A DNA stretch of 64,000 bases from Hippasteria phrygiana. Lineage: Eukaryota > Echinodermata > Asteroidea > Valvatida > Goniasteridae. The notes under the pieces were generated by a model. That model had not been told where the DNA came from. It saw only the letters and a list, made by a program, of their open reading frames with translations, and did not search any database. The DNA is taken from the NCBI GenBank assembly GCA_037893225.1, contig JAZGUH010000409.1, positions 1 through 64,000 of the forward strand. Reading direction: 5' to 3'. Below are positions 21,901 to 33,682 of this stretch, one piece after another. Position 1 is the first letter of the stretch. Every line of letters starts with the position of its first letter. A program made the translations under genes and the position numbers.

Positions 21901-24900
21901 AGATTTTTTCAAGCCTATGTTAATCAAATGCAAAGCCTCACCTGAACCTAATAAAATATACCTTTAATACTTATTATTATTTTAAAATCTTGCAACATTC
22001 AGTCACGTACAAGTTTACTCATGAAAATTTTTGGATTATTTGGGCAATTCTAAAAATTGTACAGGATAAACCAAATGTAAACAAATTCAAACACGATTAG
22101 GAAAAAAAATATATACAATTATTGCAACTTTTCCAGGATTTTTCAAGATTTTTTCTGTTTCCATTTTTCAAAGTTTTCAAGATGGCTTTCCGCAATTTTT
22201 CAAGATATTGAAAAAAATTGTACTCAATTTGAACAGATTTCAGCATGTGCTGTGGTAACTACCCAATTGGTTCATCTGGGACGGTATCCATGCCAAGCAG
22301 GGGAAGAGGTCAATGCTGTGGGCTGGACTTGACCTATGACCCCGAGGTCCAGATGTGTTGTCTGAGCCAAGATGCAATTTCCAGTGAGGTATAGTAATGC
22401 AGTTCAGCTGGTCTAGTTGCAAGAGCTTGATTTACAATTGAATTTGCCTGCCATATTTAACATTGATCAATGAATACACAATTACAGTGATGTAGGGAAG
22501 GGGGTGTATCAATGTCATGACCCCCCCCCCCCCACCAAAAAAAGGAGGAAAATGCCAGAAAAATCTGATGTGAACTGGTGCCACAAATTTTATTTATATT
22601 CAGTTTATCCCCCCCCCAAAAAAATAAATAATAATACAGATTATTTTTTTGGATGGAAAAAGTATAAGGCTGTTTTACATTCCAATTGCACATTCGCAGT
22701 ACAGCACCCTCTATAGCCACTCTAACTTAAGAGGAAACAACATTCTAGCACATCCCATGCAGTTCCCCTCAGCTGTGGTGCTGCATTCAAGATGGCTGCA
22801 GAATGTGAAACTCCCTTATGGGTAAAACTTCCTCCTTCCCCTTCCCCTACCCCCACAAGAATTCCTCCCACACTACTGGAGACATACCTTTCATAAATGG
22901 CCCTCATTCTGTCATTTTCCATCCTATTTTAACCACTACTAAGGATCAATGCTGCCCTCTATAACAATTTCCTCTTTGTAAATACAATGTAGTAGACAGG
23001 TGTGATAGTGGAGTATTGTAAAGTTGAATGCTGCCCCCAATATTGCTTGTATTTCCTTTCCAATTAATTGTAATGGAGATCACTTGTATTATGGTTGCAC
23101 AACAGTAAATAAACTTCCATAGACTCCAGTGGTAAATACGCAAACTTCCAAAATTCAGGAAAAATACTTAGAACTCTCCAAGGTGTTTGAGACACACATC
23201 AAATTAAAGCTTATTTCATCATTTTCCAGTTTCTGTTCAATTTTATGGGGATTAAAACAATGACTTTTGGGAGAAATTTCCATCCAAAGATGATACCCCC
23301 TCATCGCCAGTTTGAAAGATGATGCCTACGCTCCATTGTGAAATAGAGCACTTTTAGGGCCCAATTTCATCCGAATTTTTACAGTAATACAAGCTGGCAG
23401 TCCTGTGCACGGCTTCCAGCCTTCTCGTTTACAAACCCTCAAGTTCATGGCCCACAAAATGCTATGCAGAGAACTTGAGGGGTCGCAAATCGTGATTTGG
23501 CCGGCGTAGGCAATTTTCGGCCCATTTACTGGTCTGCACCCTTACACTGAACATATTCGCCTACAAATAATAAGCACCAAAACCAGAGAAGAATTAGATG
23601 CCCCAAGAACAAAATCCAAACATTTTCTAACTAAAAGAGCTGATAAGCTGATCTTATCATTATCACCAGCAAAATATAATGATTTAAAAGATCACAATTT
23701 GCGAGTGTCCGACCCCACGAAGCCTTGCTGAGCACTACCAAACGGAAAGATTTTACTTTAATACCCTCCATCAAAAGCAGTCAGGAACAGCAAAATCTTG
23801 GAAAATAACCAACCCTCCTTGATAACAACTATCTAAACATGTGGCACAACCTAAATAAAAAACAAATGAAGCAGAAATCAACACGTATGTGAACACTGAG
23901 TGACCATACACAGTGCCAAGAACATCTAAAACAGAAAACACAAACTTTCTTCCCCTACGATGCACAGAAATTTCCTGACAAAATTCTCGAAATTAAAGGT
24001 TGTGCCAAGTTTTTATACAATTCTGAACACAAATGGATGGTTATTTTCCAAAATGTACTGTTCCTGACTGATTTTGGTGGGGGGTATTAAAGTAAAACCT
24101 TTCCTAACAAACTTGTTTTGAAGCTTCTCTCTTGTTCTTAAGTTTCCGACCATTAATACAGTCAAACTTTTTCTTCAGGTCGTTCCAAGAAATGGCAATC
24201 TTGCATGCTGTGGCGGCAGGTCGTACAACACTCTGCTCCAGGTTTGCTGTGAGGAGCATCTCTTTAACAAAACCTCAGGAAAAACAGAGTGTTGTGGGAG
24301 CACAACCTACAACCCTGACATCGAACACTGTTGTTGGGCTACCGTATTCCCAGTTGGTAAACACATTTTTACAGTTTTTCACTGAGCTTTATAAGGGATC
24401 CAGTCTAGAGGGGCTGGTCAAAGGAAAATTGGTATTTCGCTTCCGTAAGTTTAAAAAAGTGTGCCTTCTCTTATCGTTTGCCTTTTGCTCGAAATATATT
24501 TGTTATCAAAAACTGAAGAATCAGACTAATTTTGAAATCAATAATATTATTGATGATCACAGAAAGAAAATGTTATCCACATATTTATCAAGAAAAGTAG
24601 ACCCCTATTAAATATTTATTAATTTTCTTAACTAAAGTTAAAGCTACTTCTGTCTTGCTGTTATTGACTGGGTGCTGGTATCATATCTAGCTTTTTGTTG
24701 CTCCCCCCCCCCCCACACTGGATACGCCACTGGTATGCCAATATGATCTTGTGTAGCCAAGCGTAATGCAAACAATAGGCAAACAATGGATTGAGTACGC
24801 AGAGGAATGCGTGTATAGATGACAACTGGCCAGGTGGTCTCTTTCAAACCCAGGCAATGCCAATCATCCATATTCAAGAGATTAAATTTGGTTGAAACAT

Positions 24901-27900
24901 GATGGAAGAGTGTGAGTGTGAAGCATTCTCCACCTTTAAATTCTCCAATTTTAAAAATCAGCTTACCAATGAACAAAACTGGTTCGAGTACTAGGGCTGT
25001 CCAGAATACAGCGAATATTCGAATATTCGATCATCAACCGAATATTCGATCATCAACCGAATATTCGAATAGCTTTTTGCCGGTTTGAATATTCAAAACA
25101 AATATATATTCATGTACAGATACGACTCTGATGCTATTTTAATACAAAGGTTACGGCGCTTAGCAGTGTCAAATGGCGCATTTTTTTGAGGACAGAGGTT
25201 TATTGTTCCTGACCGTAAAACCTGTGATAACATTATTGCAAAAACTCAGGATGGAGTTTGGTTTCTCGTTATCAGAACGTTATAGGTCTCTCTCAAATGA
25301 TGACACTTCCTACAGATTGCCACGTGCATCGGCATTTTGGGTGTCAAATTTTCGTGCCGCGCATCGGCTGCGCCGTATTTCAAAGAAATTTCGAGCAACA
25401 TGCGCGCGTGTTTAGAATATTTTGCACACTGCACGCACACGCACCTGATGGCGTTGAACACGCAATTGTAATTTTCCTATGAAGATGGCGTCCTATGAGA
25501 GAGATCTATACGTACTCGTAATGATCTTGATATATTGCAAACAATTTCCATCGGGGGTCTATAATATCGATCGCCGCATGTAAAACACCGGCGTGCTTTG
25601 CATACAACTTTTTACCGGCGCGGTATGCAGTTGCAGCAGACGGGCGCCTGAAAGACTTGATCGTCGAAGATCGAAATATTCGAATATTCGGTCAAGCCCA
25701 GTCTCGAATAATCGAATACTAAATTATTAGAAAATGAACAGCCCTATCTAGCAGAGTTGTAATCAAGTCAATCACAAGTCAATCACAAGTCAGATCCAAA
25801 GGCAGATCACAAGTCAATCACAAGTCAGCTCACAAGCTACATGGGTTGAACAATGACAAAGGAATGCTTTTGTTATATAGTGTGTTTGAATAGCTTGTTA
25901 GATGGCTTGAGACCAGAATTGTGAAGCGACTCGTGAAGTGACTTGTGATGACTTGCGATTGACTTGATTACAACTCTGCTATCTGGTACTAAAACAGAAC
26001 TTTCCCAACCCCTTTGTTTTGTTCTTGAACAAAATGATTTACATATGCATGTAATCTGGCAATACCTTTCTAAACTCCAGGACATGGGAAATGCTGCCGT
26101 GACCAGGCCTATCATCCAAGCAGTATGTCCTGTTGCCAAGGAGTCTTGCATGATGGGATACCCGAGGTTGCTGATGTCCAGGGATGCTGTGGTTCACTCT
26201 CCTACCTTGAGACAGAGTCAATGTGCTGTGCCGGTGAGCTGCATCAGCGGGTTTCAGGGATCGAGTGCTGTGGCAAGGGTAAGGTGATAAAAACAAACAT
26301 GAGATTCCTTTTATAAAAAAGTTTTTTTGTGCACCATTTAGCGTCATCTGTACGCAAGGGGTTTAAAGAAAATCATTGGCCAGGCCAGGCCAGGCCTTCA
26401 ATGAACCCTAGTGTACAAACTTTATTTTCCAAAATGTTCTCAAATTTGATCCAGGGAAATTATGGTTTATGTTGCATGGTTACTTTCTGGAGAAAATTTG
26501 TCTGTGTGTTTGGTTCAGAACATAACATGTGGTGTCTTAGGAAATTCACTCCTACAATTGCCTTTCTTATCCAAACCTGCTCAAAGAACTTTGAGTATGT
26601 TACCAATGTCCAAATCACATAGTTTGAATAATTTGGGTCAAGGCATTCTCACAAAGCAGGAATGCCACTCAGGTTATTGTCTAACGCCTGAAACAAGCCA
26701 AGGGAAGTCTGATGAGACCTACATGAAAACGTTTCATTAAAAAGGTCTGAAGTCAGGTTTAACCCCTTGCGTATGGATGGAAAAAACAGTGCCACCAGGC
26801 CGGATGACGTAATTGGCCGCTGTTTGTGCAGTTTTAATCCATCGTTGGATTATTGTGTATAGGTTACGCTTGACTGCACAAACACATTGTAGCGGTTCGC
26901 TTGGCTGCCAGAGCCGCTGCGGCACCCCGACGTCTCCCGTAAAATACCGTACTCAATGGGTTAAAAACTGGCATTCCTGCACCAGGTTAGACCATCCCGA
27001 CAGAAACATCTACTGAAATACTCCAATTCTTTCCATAAAAACAAAGTTATCTCAAGAGAGTCTGTGAAAAAGTTCCCCACCCAAATTAAATATGGCATTC
27101 TTCAAATCTGACATTCACTCCTTAGATTCATTCAACAGTGAGACTCACCTCTGCTGTGCTGGCAATGTCCAACCTAAGTCAGGCCCCAATGATGCTTGCT
27201 GCGGCACAGATTCCTATGATCCAAGCATAGAGACATGCTGTACGGACACTTATGGCATTGAGAGTCAGAGGTTTCATCTTGCTGGTGGGCGGTGCTGCAG
27301 GATCAAGGGAGGGGACATGATAGCCTACGACCCCAGCAAGGCCACCTGTTGTGCGGGGAGCAGAAATGGTGAGAACAAGAAAAAGAAACATATTTCCCCC
27401 CATCAATTTCAAATCTTTTAGTTTTAATCAACAGCAGTGATCAGTCAAGTTCTCTTCAGGCAAACTGCATTCTAGGCAAGAAGCCGAGTGGTAACAAGAC
27501 TGGTGAAGGGTTAGAGGAAAACTCTGCAAGTAATCCAAGAAGATCCATTAACCCAAACAGTCCTGAATCCTCCAATTTCAATACGATTTTTCACACTACT
27601 TAGGGAGTTAGGGTTTTAATTGTGACCCGCTCTACAAAAAAAGGGTATTGTGTCGCCCTATGTGAAAACACACACAGGGCCGTTTTATGTGAAGCAGGCG
27701 AGAAATCTTCACAAAAGTGATTTTTATGTTTTTGGTTTGTTGGCTTCTATTATATCTATATTTTGTCAAACAACCCACAAGGGAAACTGACTAGGTAAAT
27801 TTGAATACATTTTCAAAGTGAACAAAGAAACTGGCAGGAGCGGGATTCTGGGTTTATGACTTCTGACTAGCGCCCACCCGAACAAAGATACTGACAATTT

Positions 27901-30900
27901 GGGAGACCGCCAACACAGGGCAAGATAGCTCAGTTGGTAGAGCGCAGGTACGGTAACCCGGAGGTCGCAGGTTCGAATCCCGCTCCTGCCAGTTTCTTTG
28001 TTCACTTTGAATATCTATATTTTCATAATTTATTTTCAGAAACATAAATATTGATGAATAAGGATGGAAAAATATATGTTGAAATTACTTCTATCTCATT
28101 TCTTTGCACTTTTTGTGTTTAAAGGGCTGTATCTATAAACGCACTTCCATTAAATTGGAAAATAGGAGTATATAAATTCAAAGATATCTCAAGAACACAA
28201 AATGCCACAGGGGTCAAACCTACAACAAATTAAAGATCTTAGGATGTGACAAATTCAACTATGTATATAACCCATTTTTCAAAATTTTGCGACATAATAC
28301 CCATTTTTGTGGAACCGGTCACAATTATTGAGAGCTTATAACTGACCGCAAGTGGTGCCCTAGTGGGAGTGGAATTAGGGGGATAGGGCTTTCCAGGAAC
28401 TCGGAGCTTGCTGTTCATAAGATATCCCAAATGCATACATAGCTGAGAGGAATACTGATCCAAGAGTTTGCATATTTAACATAATACATGTTATATTTAG
28501 CTTTATATTTTTAATGTAAAATATGCCAATTTGTGGGTAGTTGGGGGGAGAGATGATCTTATGAACCTCTGCCAAAAAAGTGGGGGGAAATCTTTTAGGC
28601 CATCTCCCGGTCAAAAATTGGGGGCCTCCTTCCCATCCCCAGTCCCACGTTCCTCCACTTGCTTGGCCCTTTCTTTCCCTCCCTTGCTTTGTTCTCTCTC
28701 GACCCTGTTCCTCCTTAGTCTCCTTCAATGATGCATCAAATTGCCCCCCCCCCCCCCCCCCCCCCAAACAGAAATCTTCTACCCTGACGTACCCAGCAAC
28801 ACCAGTGTGTGTTGCGGCCACTACCTCCTCGAAGAGGACACACACCTGTGCGACACTCGGGCAGAGCATCCCATCAGGAAGTCATCCCCTGCTGACAACC
28901 AGGTCTGCGTCAACAGAAACTGGCGTCGTTCCCGAACTTACAACTCAAGGACTCAGGTGAGCTTCTCACGGGGAATCAGTTACAGCTGGGATCTGTTCAG
29001 GCCCAATTAAATGAAACTGAATTAACTCAAAAATAAATATGGTAAATCAGAAGATTTTGAGAATTAAGAATAGAATTCTACTTCCCATTAGCTCTTTTTT
29101 TAAAAATAGGACTACAAATCTTTTGTTAATATGGACATTTATTGAAAACTCTACAATGAAACAACTTAGTGGGAAAAGATTGTTGAACTTTTAAAATCAA
29201 TCCCTTGCACCTTCTCTTAAAACCATTTCAAACCTTTATAGGTTTCAGCAAACTTTCATAAAAATGTCACCATTCATAAAATTCCCGACTCTGATTTTAT
29301 GACTTAAACAACTGTACTACGAGAAATTGGTTTTTAACTGTATCATTGTGACAAAAATGCCTGTGGCAAACAAAGTAAATACATTAAGAAAAACTGGCAG
29401 AAAATAACATGCATGACGGACAGTTACAACTTGATATCTTTGAAGGTTTGCCAACGAGGAACAGTCAGGTCCAAGAATCGCGTCAGTCATCTCAACGGGT
29501 GTGGCCCTCACATCCTGGACCCTACCACCGAGATCTGTTGCCAGGGGAGGATCCACCCCAACAAGGACAGGCATGGCAACCCAAGTTTCTGCTGTCACCA
29601 CAGCATCCACTCCTACGTGCCGCAGCGCCAGAGCTGCTGCGGTGGTAGAGTTGACATCATCCCTGCTCAGACTTCCAAGTAAGTCAAGTTCACTTTTTGT
29701 TTTAATTCCACACATAGTTCATATGGTGTGGGTGTTCAGGTGCTTTCACACTGGATTCCAAACTGGATTCCAGGGTAGCCCTGGTTAAGGTCCAAATGAT
29801 GACATTGTTCATACTGAGGAATTTCACAGAGTAAATTGTCCATCCCCATTTTATGAAAATCCTGACTAATATTCTCCAATTCCAATTTAAAGTATCAAAA
29901 TGCTGAATGTAAATTGTTTCTATTGAAAAACGATTTTACTTTTCATTTCAGATGCTGCAGAAATAGAGCATACAATGTGGCCACCCACACCTGTGACCGG
30001 AATGGAATTGTCCGACAAACTTCTGAGATGGCACTTTTCCCAATGCTGTGTGGCAGCAAGCCATACCATCCCTCTGAACAGGAGTGCTGTGGGGCGGTCC
30101 TAATCGGCCCAGGCCAGACCTGCTGCCGAGGGGTAGTTTATGAGACCAGTGACAGCTTGCTTGGGGAAGGGAGATGTTGTGATGGTGTCAAAGGTTACAA
30201 CCCAAGGCTTGATACCTGCTGTGGAGGCATGGTACATAAAAATGTTAAAAAAGGTACAAGCACTGATGTACAATTTTGGGTTTTCGTTTTAGAAATCTTT
30301 CTGTCTTGTTACTTGTATTTGTATGTAAAATGAGCCTTCTCAGTGTTGAAACTATGCAAGTGCAGTTTGGCACTGATTCTTTATTCTTAAATATATTCCA
30401 TGTAATTTTGCGGGCTATTTGAAAACTAATTAAATATGACACAGGTTTTGAAAGGTTTTATTGGTACAGACAATGAATGTATATTAGTAAATATACAAAT
30501 TTAGCAAACAAATTTAGCTCAACTAGTACAAAGGATGTTTGTTATAGGTTTTAACCCCTTGCGTACGGATGACCCAAATATGTGCAAAAAACCAGTGCCA
30601 CCAGGCCGGATGACGCAATTGGCCGCCGTTTGTGCAGTTTCAATCCATTGTTGGATTAAACAGTGCCACCAGGCCGGATGGCGCCATTGGCCGCTGTTTG
30701 TGCAGTTTCAATCCATTGTTGGATTATTGTGTATAGGTTACGCTTGACTGCACGAACACATTGTAGCAGTTGGCTTGGCTGCCAGAGCCGCTGCGACACC
30801 CAGACGTCTCCCGTAAAATACCGTACTCAAGGGGTTAATCAAAATGAAATTTTTTTTTTAAGTAAACCTCTTAATCAAAGCTTTAAACCACACTTCAGAT

Positions 30901-32301
30901 TTTAAGTAAACTTTAAAAGATCAAATTTCTTCAATTTCAGGGACCGTTTGCTGCGGCTCCGATACTTGGGACCCCAAAGATTTCAACAGCATTTGCTGCG
31001 ATGGTAGACTCCAATCTTCCCCAGGGGGTTTCAGGAGAAACTGCAGCGGAGGGACAGCATACAACAGCTTGGCAGAGACAGTATGCGATGGGGTTGTCCA
31101 CCCACAGCCCAATGGAATCTGCTGTGGGAAATTTGTGTACGATGGCAGCCATGAAATTTGCTGTGAAGGAAATATGTGAGTCCACCTGTGATATCACGGT
31201 CAGGTATTTTTTTTTTCGAGGGGGGGGGGAACTTTGTTTGTTCACTCTTTTGAATAATGTAAATATAGAACCAGGAAAAGGAAATGCATTTTATTGGCAA
31301 CTTCCTGATTCAGTAACTTCAAGTCAGGTGTGTTTTGAAATAATTGAAAGTCTTGTGATGTTGTTTTTCCTTGATACAACAAAGAAATTGCAGAGAACTT
31401 AGGTGTAAACTTCCTGATGTTGCAAAATTTTTGTCGGGGGGTGGCCTACAATTTGTTCTCTTAAATAAACAAAATATTTTACTTTGGTCAAACGAATTCA
31501 GCTTTTAAAAAACTTTGTTGTGACTTCTTAACTTACATGTAGTTTGATTAAAGACTATAGATTTTATATTATCTGAAAAATCATAGCACAATGAGTGTAC
31601 TTATACAGGCTCTGTATATACTTCCAAGGACAAGATGAGAAAGGAAATACAAAGAAACCTTTCAGTCCTCGCAAGTCAAGTCTTTTGTTGAAATCGGTCC
31701 TCACAAGTAGAAGCACGTGCTTAGTCTATGGGGTTGGGTTATATTAAAGGAACAAAAGGAAACACAAAGCATTGTCCTCGCAAGTATTGGGAAAGTACGA
31801 CTGACTGCACAGTGAGTGTACTTGCTGCACAGCATTAAAGAATATATTTTGCTTCTTATCACTCATAACAGATACACCAAAGAGTCTCCACACACTATGT
31901 GCTGCGGTGCAGTGCCCTATGACTCAACAGATTCTCACCAGAGATGCTGCGATGGCAGTCTCCATGGCGATGCCAACAGCTCCCGTTGCTGTGGCAACCA
32001 ACTCTTTGACCCCATCATCCAACACTGCTGTTTCCACATGGTGCAAAATCTGACATATATACTGAACGCTTCCCGAAGGAGAAACTGTAATAGCTTACAA
32101 TACGAAAATGGCGCGATGAAGATGCTTTGTGATGGAAGGATGCATGTTGCTACGGTGAATGGCGAGTGCTGTGGGGATGCCTATGTACAAGACACCCAGA
32201 CCCAGATGTGTTGTAATGGCAGTGTTGTACACAAGTTATATGGCACAAACTCTGTATGCTGTGATAGCACTGTTGTTGATTCAGCAGTAACAAGATGTTA
32301 G
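15923..32301 (+). CDS. galaxin-like secreted di-cysteine repeat protein, gene A (12 exons, complete)
   Basis: Twelve exons join in frame: 15923-15989, 19498-19632, 21508-21660, 22237-22388, 24179-24356, 26081-26278, 27126-27368, 28772-28956, 29446-29678, 29952-30253, 30941-31175 and 31872-32301. Together they make 2511 nt, 836 aa and a TAG stop. Every border is GT/AG and all phases agree. Exon 1 is a signal-peptide exon. The rest is a chain of about 42 Cys-Cys pairs spaced 10-20 residues apart, in units such as QCCGGVFVFDPQTQLCCG. This is the galaxin repeat, known from coral skeletal matrix and found in other invertebrates, where cysteine pairing is thought to cross-link a secreted matrix. 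Several N-glycosylation sequons occur. No transmembrane segment follows the signal. No AATAAA was seen in the 1 kb after the stop. Confidence 0.9.
15990..19497. other. gene A intron 1
   Basis: No further exon. It holds a TTGGGCAAC / GTTGCCCAA inverted element around 17820-18010, an AT-rich tandem repeat with a unit of about 18 bp (TTTTAAAATAAAAAGTC) at 18231-18334 followed by poly-C and poly-A, a (TAAA)n run near 18862, and poly-C tracts near 19167 and 19313. Confidence 0.6.
19498..19632 (+). CDS. gene A exon 2
   Basis: Acceptor CACACAG, donor TGCT|GTAAGT; phase 1 to 1. Contains VVAYDPARQVCCNGVVY, the first clear galaxin unit; the closing Cys pair is split across the intron. Counterpart of gene B exon 2. 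Confidence 0.9.
21508..21660 (+). CDS. gene A exon 3
   Basis: Acceptor TTTCATAG, donor GACG|GTAAGT; phase 1 to 1. Three Cys pairs, with GRQQCCGGVFVFDPQTQLCC. Together with exon 4 it matches the single exon 3 of gene B. Confidence 0.92.
22237..22388 (+). CDS. gene A exon 4
   Basis: The acceptor is GAACAG|AT, not the nearer TTTCAG, because only the former keeps the frame (D-F-S-M-C-C-G). Donor GTGAG|GTATAG, phase 0. Three Cys pairs, including QCCGLDLTYDPEVQMCC. Confidence 0.85.
23744..24104. mobile_element. long-TIR non-autonomous DNA element in gene A intron 4
   Basis: Inverted repeats of about 66 bp, starting GGAAAGATTTTACTTTAATA and ending with its complement, enclose about 230 bp of non-coding sequence. 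It stops about 75 bp before exon 5. The superfamily is not assigned. Confidence 0.8.
24179..24356 (+). CDS. gene A exon 5
   Basis: Acceptor TTCTTCAG, phase 0; donor GTTG|GTAAAC, phase 1. Four Cys pairs, including KTECCGSTTYNPDIEHCCW. Counterpart of gene B exon 4. Confidence 0.92.
24993..25745. mobile_element. AGGGCTGT-ended element rich in ATTCGAATATTCG (copy 1)
   Basis: Starts AGGGCTGTCCAGAATA, ends AACAGCCCT, and has TTCGAATATTCGAA-type palindromes at both ends. A second copy lies at 56490-57089. The short TIR suggests a hAT-like MITE. No protein is encoded. Confidence 0.7.
25752..25978. mobile_element. hAT MITE (copy 2) next to the preceding element
   Basis: Starts CAGAGTTGTAATCAAGTC and ends GATTACAACTCTG. 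Target duplications are CTATCTAG (25744-25751) and CTATCTGG (25979-25986), one mismatch. The left duplication overlaps the end of the 24993 element. Confidence 0.88.
26081..26278 (+). CDS. gene A exon 6
   Basis: Acceptor AACTCCAG, donor AAGG|GTAAGG; phase 1 to 1, 198 nt. Five Cys pairs. Gene B exon 5 has exactly the same length and aligns without gaps, with about 31 of 66 residues identical by eye; both carry VQGCC and an SG-x-ECCG end. Confidence 0.93.
26759..26964. mobile_element. TTAACCCCTTG element (copy in gene A intron 6)
   Basis: Begins TTAACCCCTTGCGTA and ends CTCAATGGGTTAA. Shares GCCACCAGGCCGGATGACG, TTTGTGCAGTT and CCCGTAAAATACCGTACTCA with 30551-30838. Confidence 0.8.
27126..27368 (+). 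CDS. gene A exon 7
   Basis: Acceptor CACTCCTTAG, chosen over a closer TTCAACAG because of frame; donor AATG|GTGAGA; phase 1 to 1. Five Cys pairs, with CCGTDSYDPSIETCC and AYDPSKATCC. Counterpart of gene B exon 6 (240 nt against 243). Confidence 0.9.
27772..28012. repeat. tRNA-containing repeat, inverted dimer (copy b), gene A intron 7
   Basis: The left end is an inverted tail plus part of the T arm (27772-27847). The right part is a full + copy with the 73-nt tRNA-like module at 27919-27991 (A box TAGCTCAGTTGG, B box GGTTCGAATCC). Same layout as copy a. Confidence 0.85.
28744..28765 (+). promoter_or_regulatory. poly-C tract acting as polypyrimidine tract of exon 8
   Basis: Twenty-two consecutive C residues are followed by AAACAG and then exon 8. 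The homopolymer takes the place of a normal mixed polypyrimidine tract. Confidence 0.75.
28772..28956 (+). CDS. gene A exon 8
   Basis: Acceptor CAAACAG, phase 1; donor ACTCAG|GTGAGC, phase 0. Only one Cys pair (SVCCGHYLLEED) plus single cysteines (LCDTR, QVCVN), so this part of the chain departs from the regular repeat. Ends in RTYNSRTQ; gene B exon 7 ends in HTYNRKTQ. Confidence 0.85.
29446..29678 (+). CDS. gene A exon 9
   Basis: Acceptor CTTTGAAG in phase 0, donor TCCAA|GTAAGT in phase 2. Begins VCQRGTVRSKN, like gene B exon 8 (ICRAGKVYTKR). Three Cys pairs, with ILDPTTEICC and RQSCCGG. Confidence 0.87.
29952..30253 (+). CDS. gene A exon 10
   Basis: Acceptor CATTTCAG, phase 2; donor AAAG|GTACAA, phase 1. 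Five Cys pairs. QECCGAVLIGPGQTCC and GEGRCC match QECCGGVLIGPGETCC and AEGRCC in gene B exon 9, the closest match between the two genes. Confidence 0.92.
30551..30838. mobile_element. TTAACCCCTTG element with internal duplication, gene A intron 10
   Basis: Begins TTAACCCCTTGCGTACGG and ends CTCAAGGGGTTAA. An internal segment of about 70 bp (from CAGTGCCACCAGGCCGGATG to CCATTGTTGGATTA) is present twice in tandem. Confidence 0.85.
30941..31175 (+). CDS. gene A exon 11
   Basis: Acceptor AATTTCAG, phase 1; donor AATAT|GTGAGT, phase 2. Four Cys pairs (TVCCGSDTWDPK, ICCDG, ICCGKFVYDG, ICCEGN) and single cysteines in RNCSGG and VCDG. Its partner in gene B lies beyond the window. Confidence 0.9.
31597..31810. 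repeat. dispersed repeat (AGTCCTCGCAAG family) in gene A intron 11
   Basis: Reverse relative of 4845-4985 and 61620-61740, sharing CTTTTGTTGAAATCGGTCCTC and TATGGGGTTGGGTTATATTA. Non-coding. Confidence 0.65.
31872..32301 (+). CDS. gene A exon 12, terminal
   Basis: Acceptor CATAACAG, phase 2. Codes for 142 residues with seven Cys pairs (MCCGAVPYDSTD, RCCGNQLFDPIIQHCC, ECCGDAYVQDTQTQMCC, SVCCD) and ends AVTRC then TAG. Sequons NSS, NLT, NAS and NGS are present. Confidence 0.9.
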
Positions 32302-32464
32302 GCACCTGGACTTTAATGTTTTTAAACAGGGGCGGTTGCACACAAGATGTGGGTTGTTTCTATTACAAAAAATTACCAGTAGCAGCGGATATCATCAGCA
32401 TCAAGCCAAAACAACCGGCCTAAAACTTCTCTTAGATGAAATCAAATTTTCAAAGGGAGCAAAG

Positions 32465-32930
32465 AAAACGGGCTGGAGCGGGATTTGAACCTGCCTCCTC
32501 TGGAATACTGTACCGGTGCTCTACCAACTGACCCCGGAGAAGGGGGGGGGGGTACCTCTTATGATTTTGACCGATGGCTATACCACTTTGAACTTGCTTT
32601 CACTACCCATGCATAAAACCAATATATAATAGGTACCCATGAAACTAGATTCAAATACAACCCATTGATATACCAATATGTGATAAAAGCCCATGTCAAT
32701 ACAGAGGATAGAATTACAACCGAGTATACCACCAAACAGGGAAAAAAAGAGGTCATTGATATACCGGACTGTCGAAAATTCGACCCATGTTGGCGGCACG
32801 TCCCCATGTGGCCATTTGTACTGAGTTCCCCCCCCCCCCCCCCCCCCCCCCCCCCGGGCAACTGAGCTATCTCCCAAATTGTCAGTGTCTTTGTTCAGGG
32901 GGCGCAAGTCAGAAGTCATAAACCTATAAT
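32465..32930 (-). repeat. tRNA-containing repeat (copy d), split by an insertion
   Basis: On the minus strand the leader and A-box part lie at about 32855-32930 and the anticodon to T-arm part at about 32465-32531. Between them is about 325 bp with a poly-G run at one edge and a poly-C run at the other (about 32543 and 32827-32855). The insert is not identified. Confidence 0.65.
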
Positions 32931-33682
32931 GCCATATAGCCAGGGATTTGACATAACCCGTTGTGAAGCGACAATGTGGGATCACTCAATGAGGATGAGA
33001 TTTTTTAACTTGAACATCAAAACAAAACAAAAACATGTTTTTTTTGAGGCTGTCTCCTTTTTTGGGGTTCTATTTTGTGTATTTCTCCACATTCTTTTTG
33101 TGTGGATTTTCTGTAAAACGTCCGAAAAAATTTAAAAGAAGAGAAGGAAGACCTCCAGTCGATCTACTGCATTTGTTTAATCAATCTGGTAGACGCGGGC
33201 ACGGATCCAGGGGGGAGGTTTGGGGGTCGAACCCCCCCACCCCGCTCGTTGCCAATTTGTTTTTTGCTTTTTTTTGCTTGTAGGGGCCTATGCCTAGAGT
33301 TGCAAACCAGAAAAGCAGAAACCCTACAAGTCTTATTTTGCCTATGAGTAAGAACAAAACAAAGAGGTTAAATGGCGCCACCAACAGTGAAAAAAAGTGT
33401 CAGCCCCCACCCCCCCCCCCCCACCCCCCCGCTTGTAAATGTCTTTTCACAGACAAAACATTTTAGGGAGTCACCTGTCTGGGCAAATTTCAGGAACCTT
33501 CCCCCCCCCCCCCCCACCTGCAAACAATCCTGGATCCGCCCCTGAGACTCCAATGTCAGCAAAAGCCATCTTTAAAAAATAGAGGCAGCTATCTTTGGAA
33601 ATATTGGCTGGCATGATCTAAAAAATAGAAGTAACTAATTGTAAACAGCCTCCTCCTTTTTTTAGAAAAAAAGACATGATGT

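Noticed and set aside
22251..22256. TTTCAG as acceptor of gene A exon 4
   Set aside because: It would put the Cys codons out of frame after a phase-1 exon; the upstream GAACAG gives a continuous reading frame.
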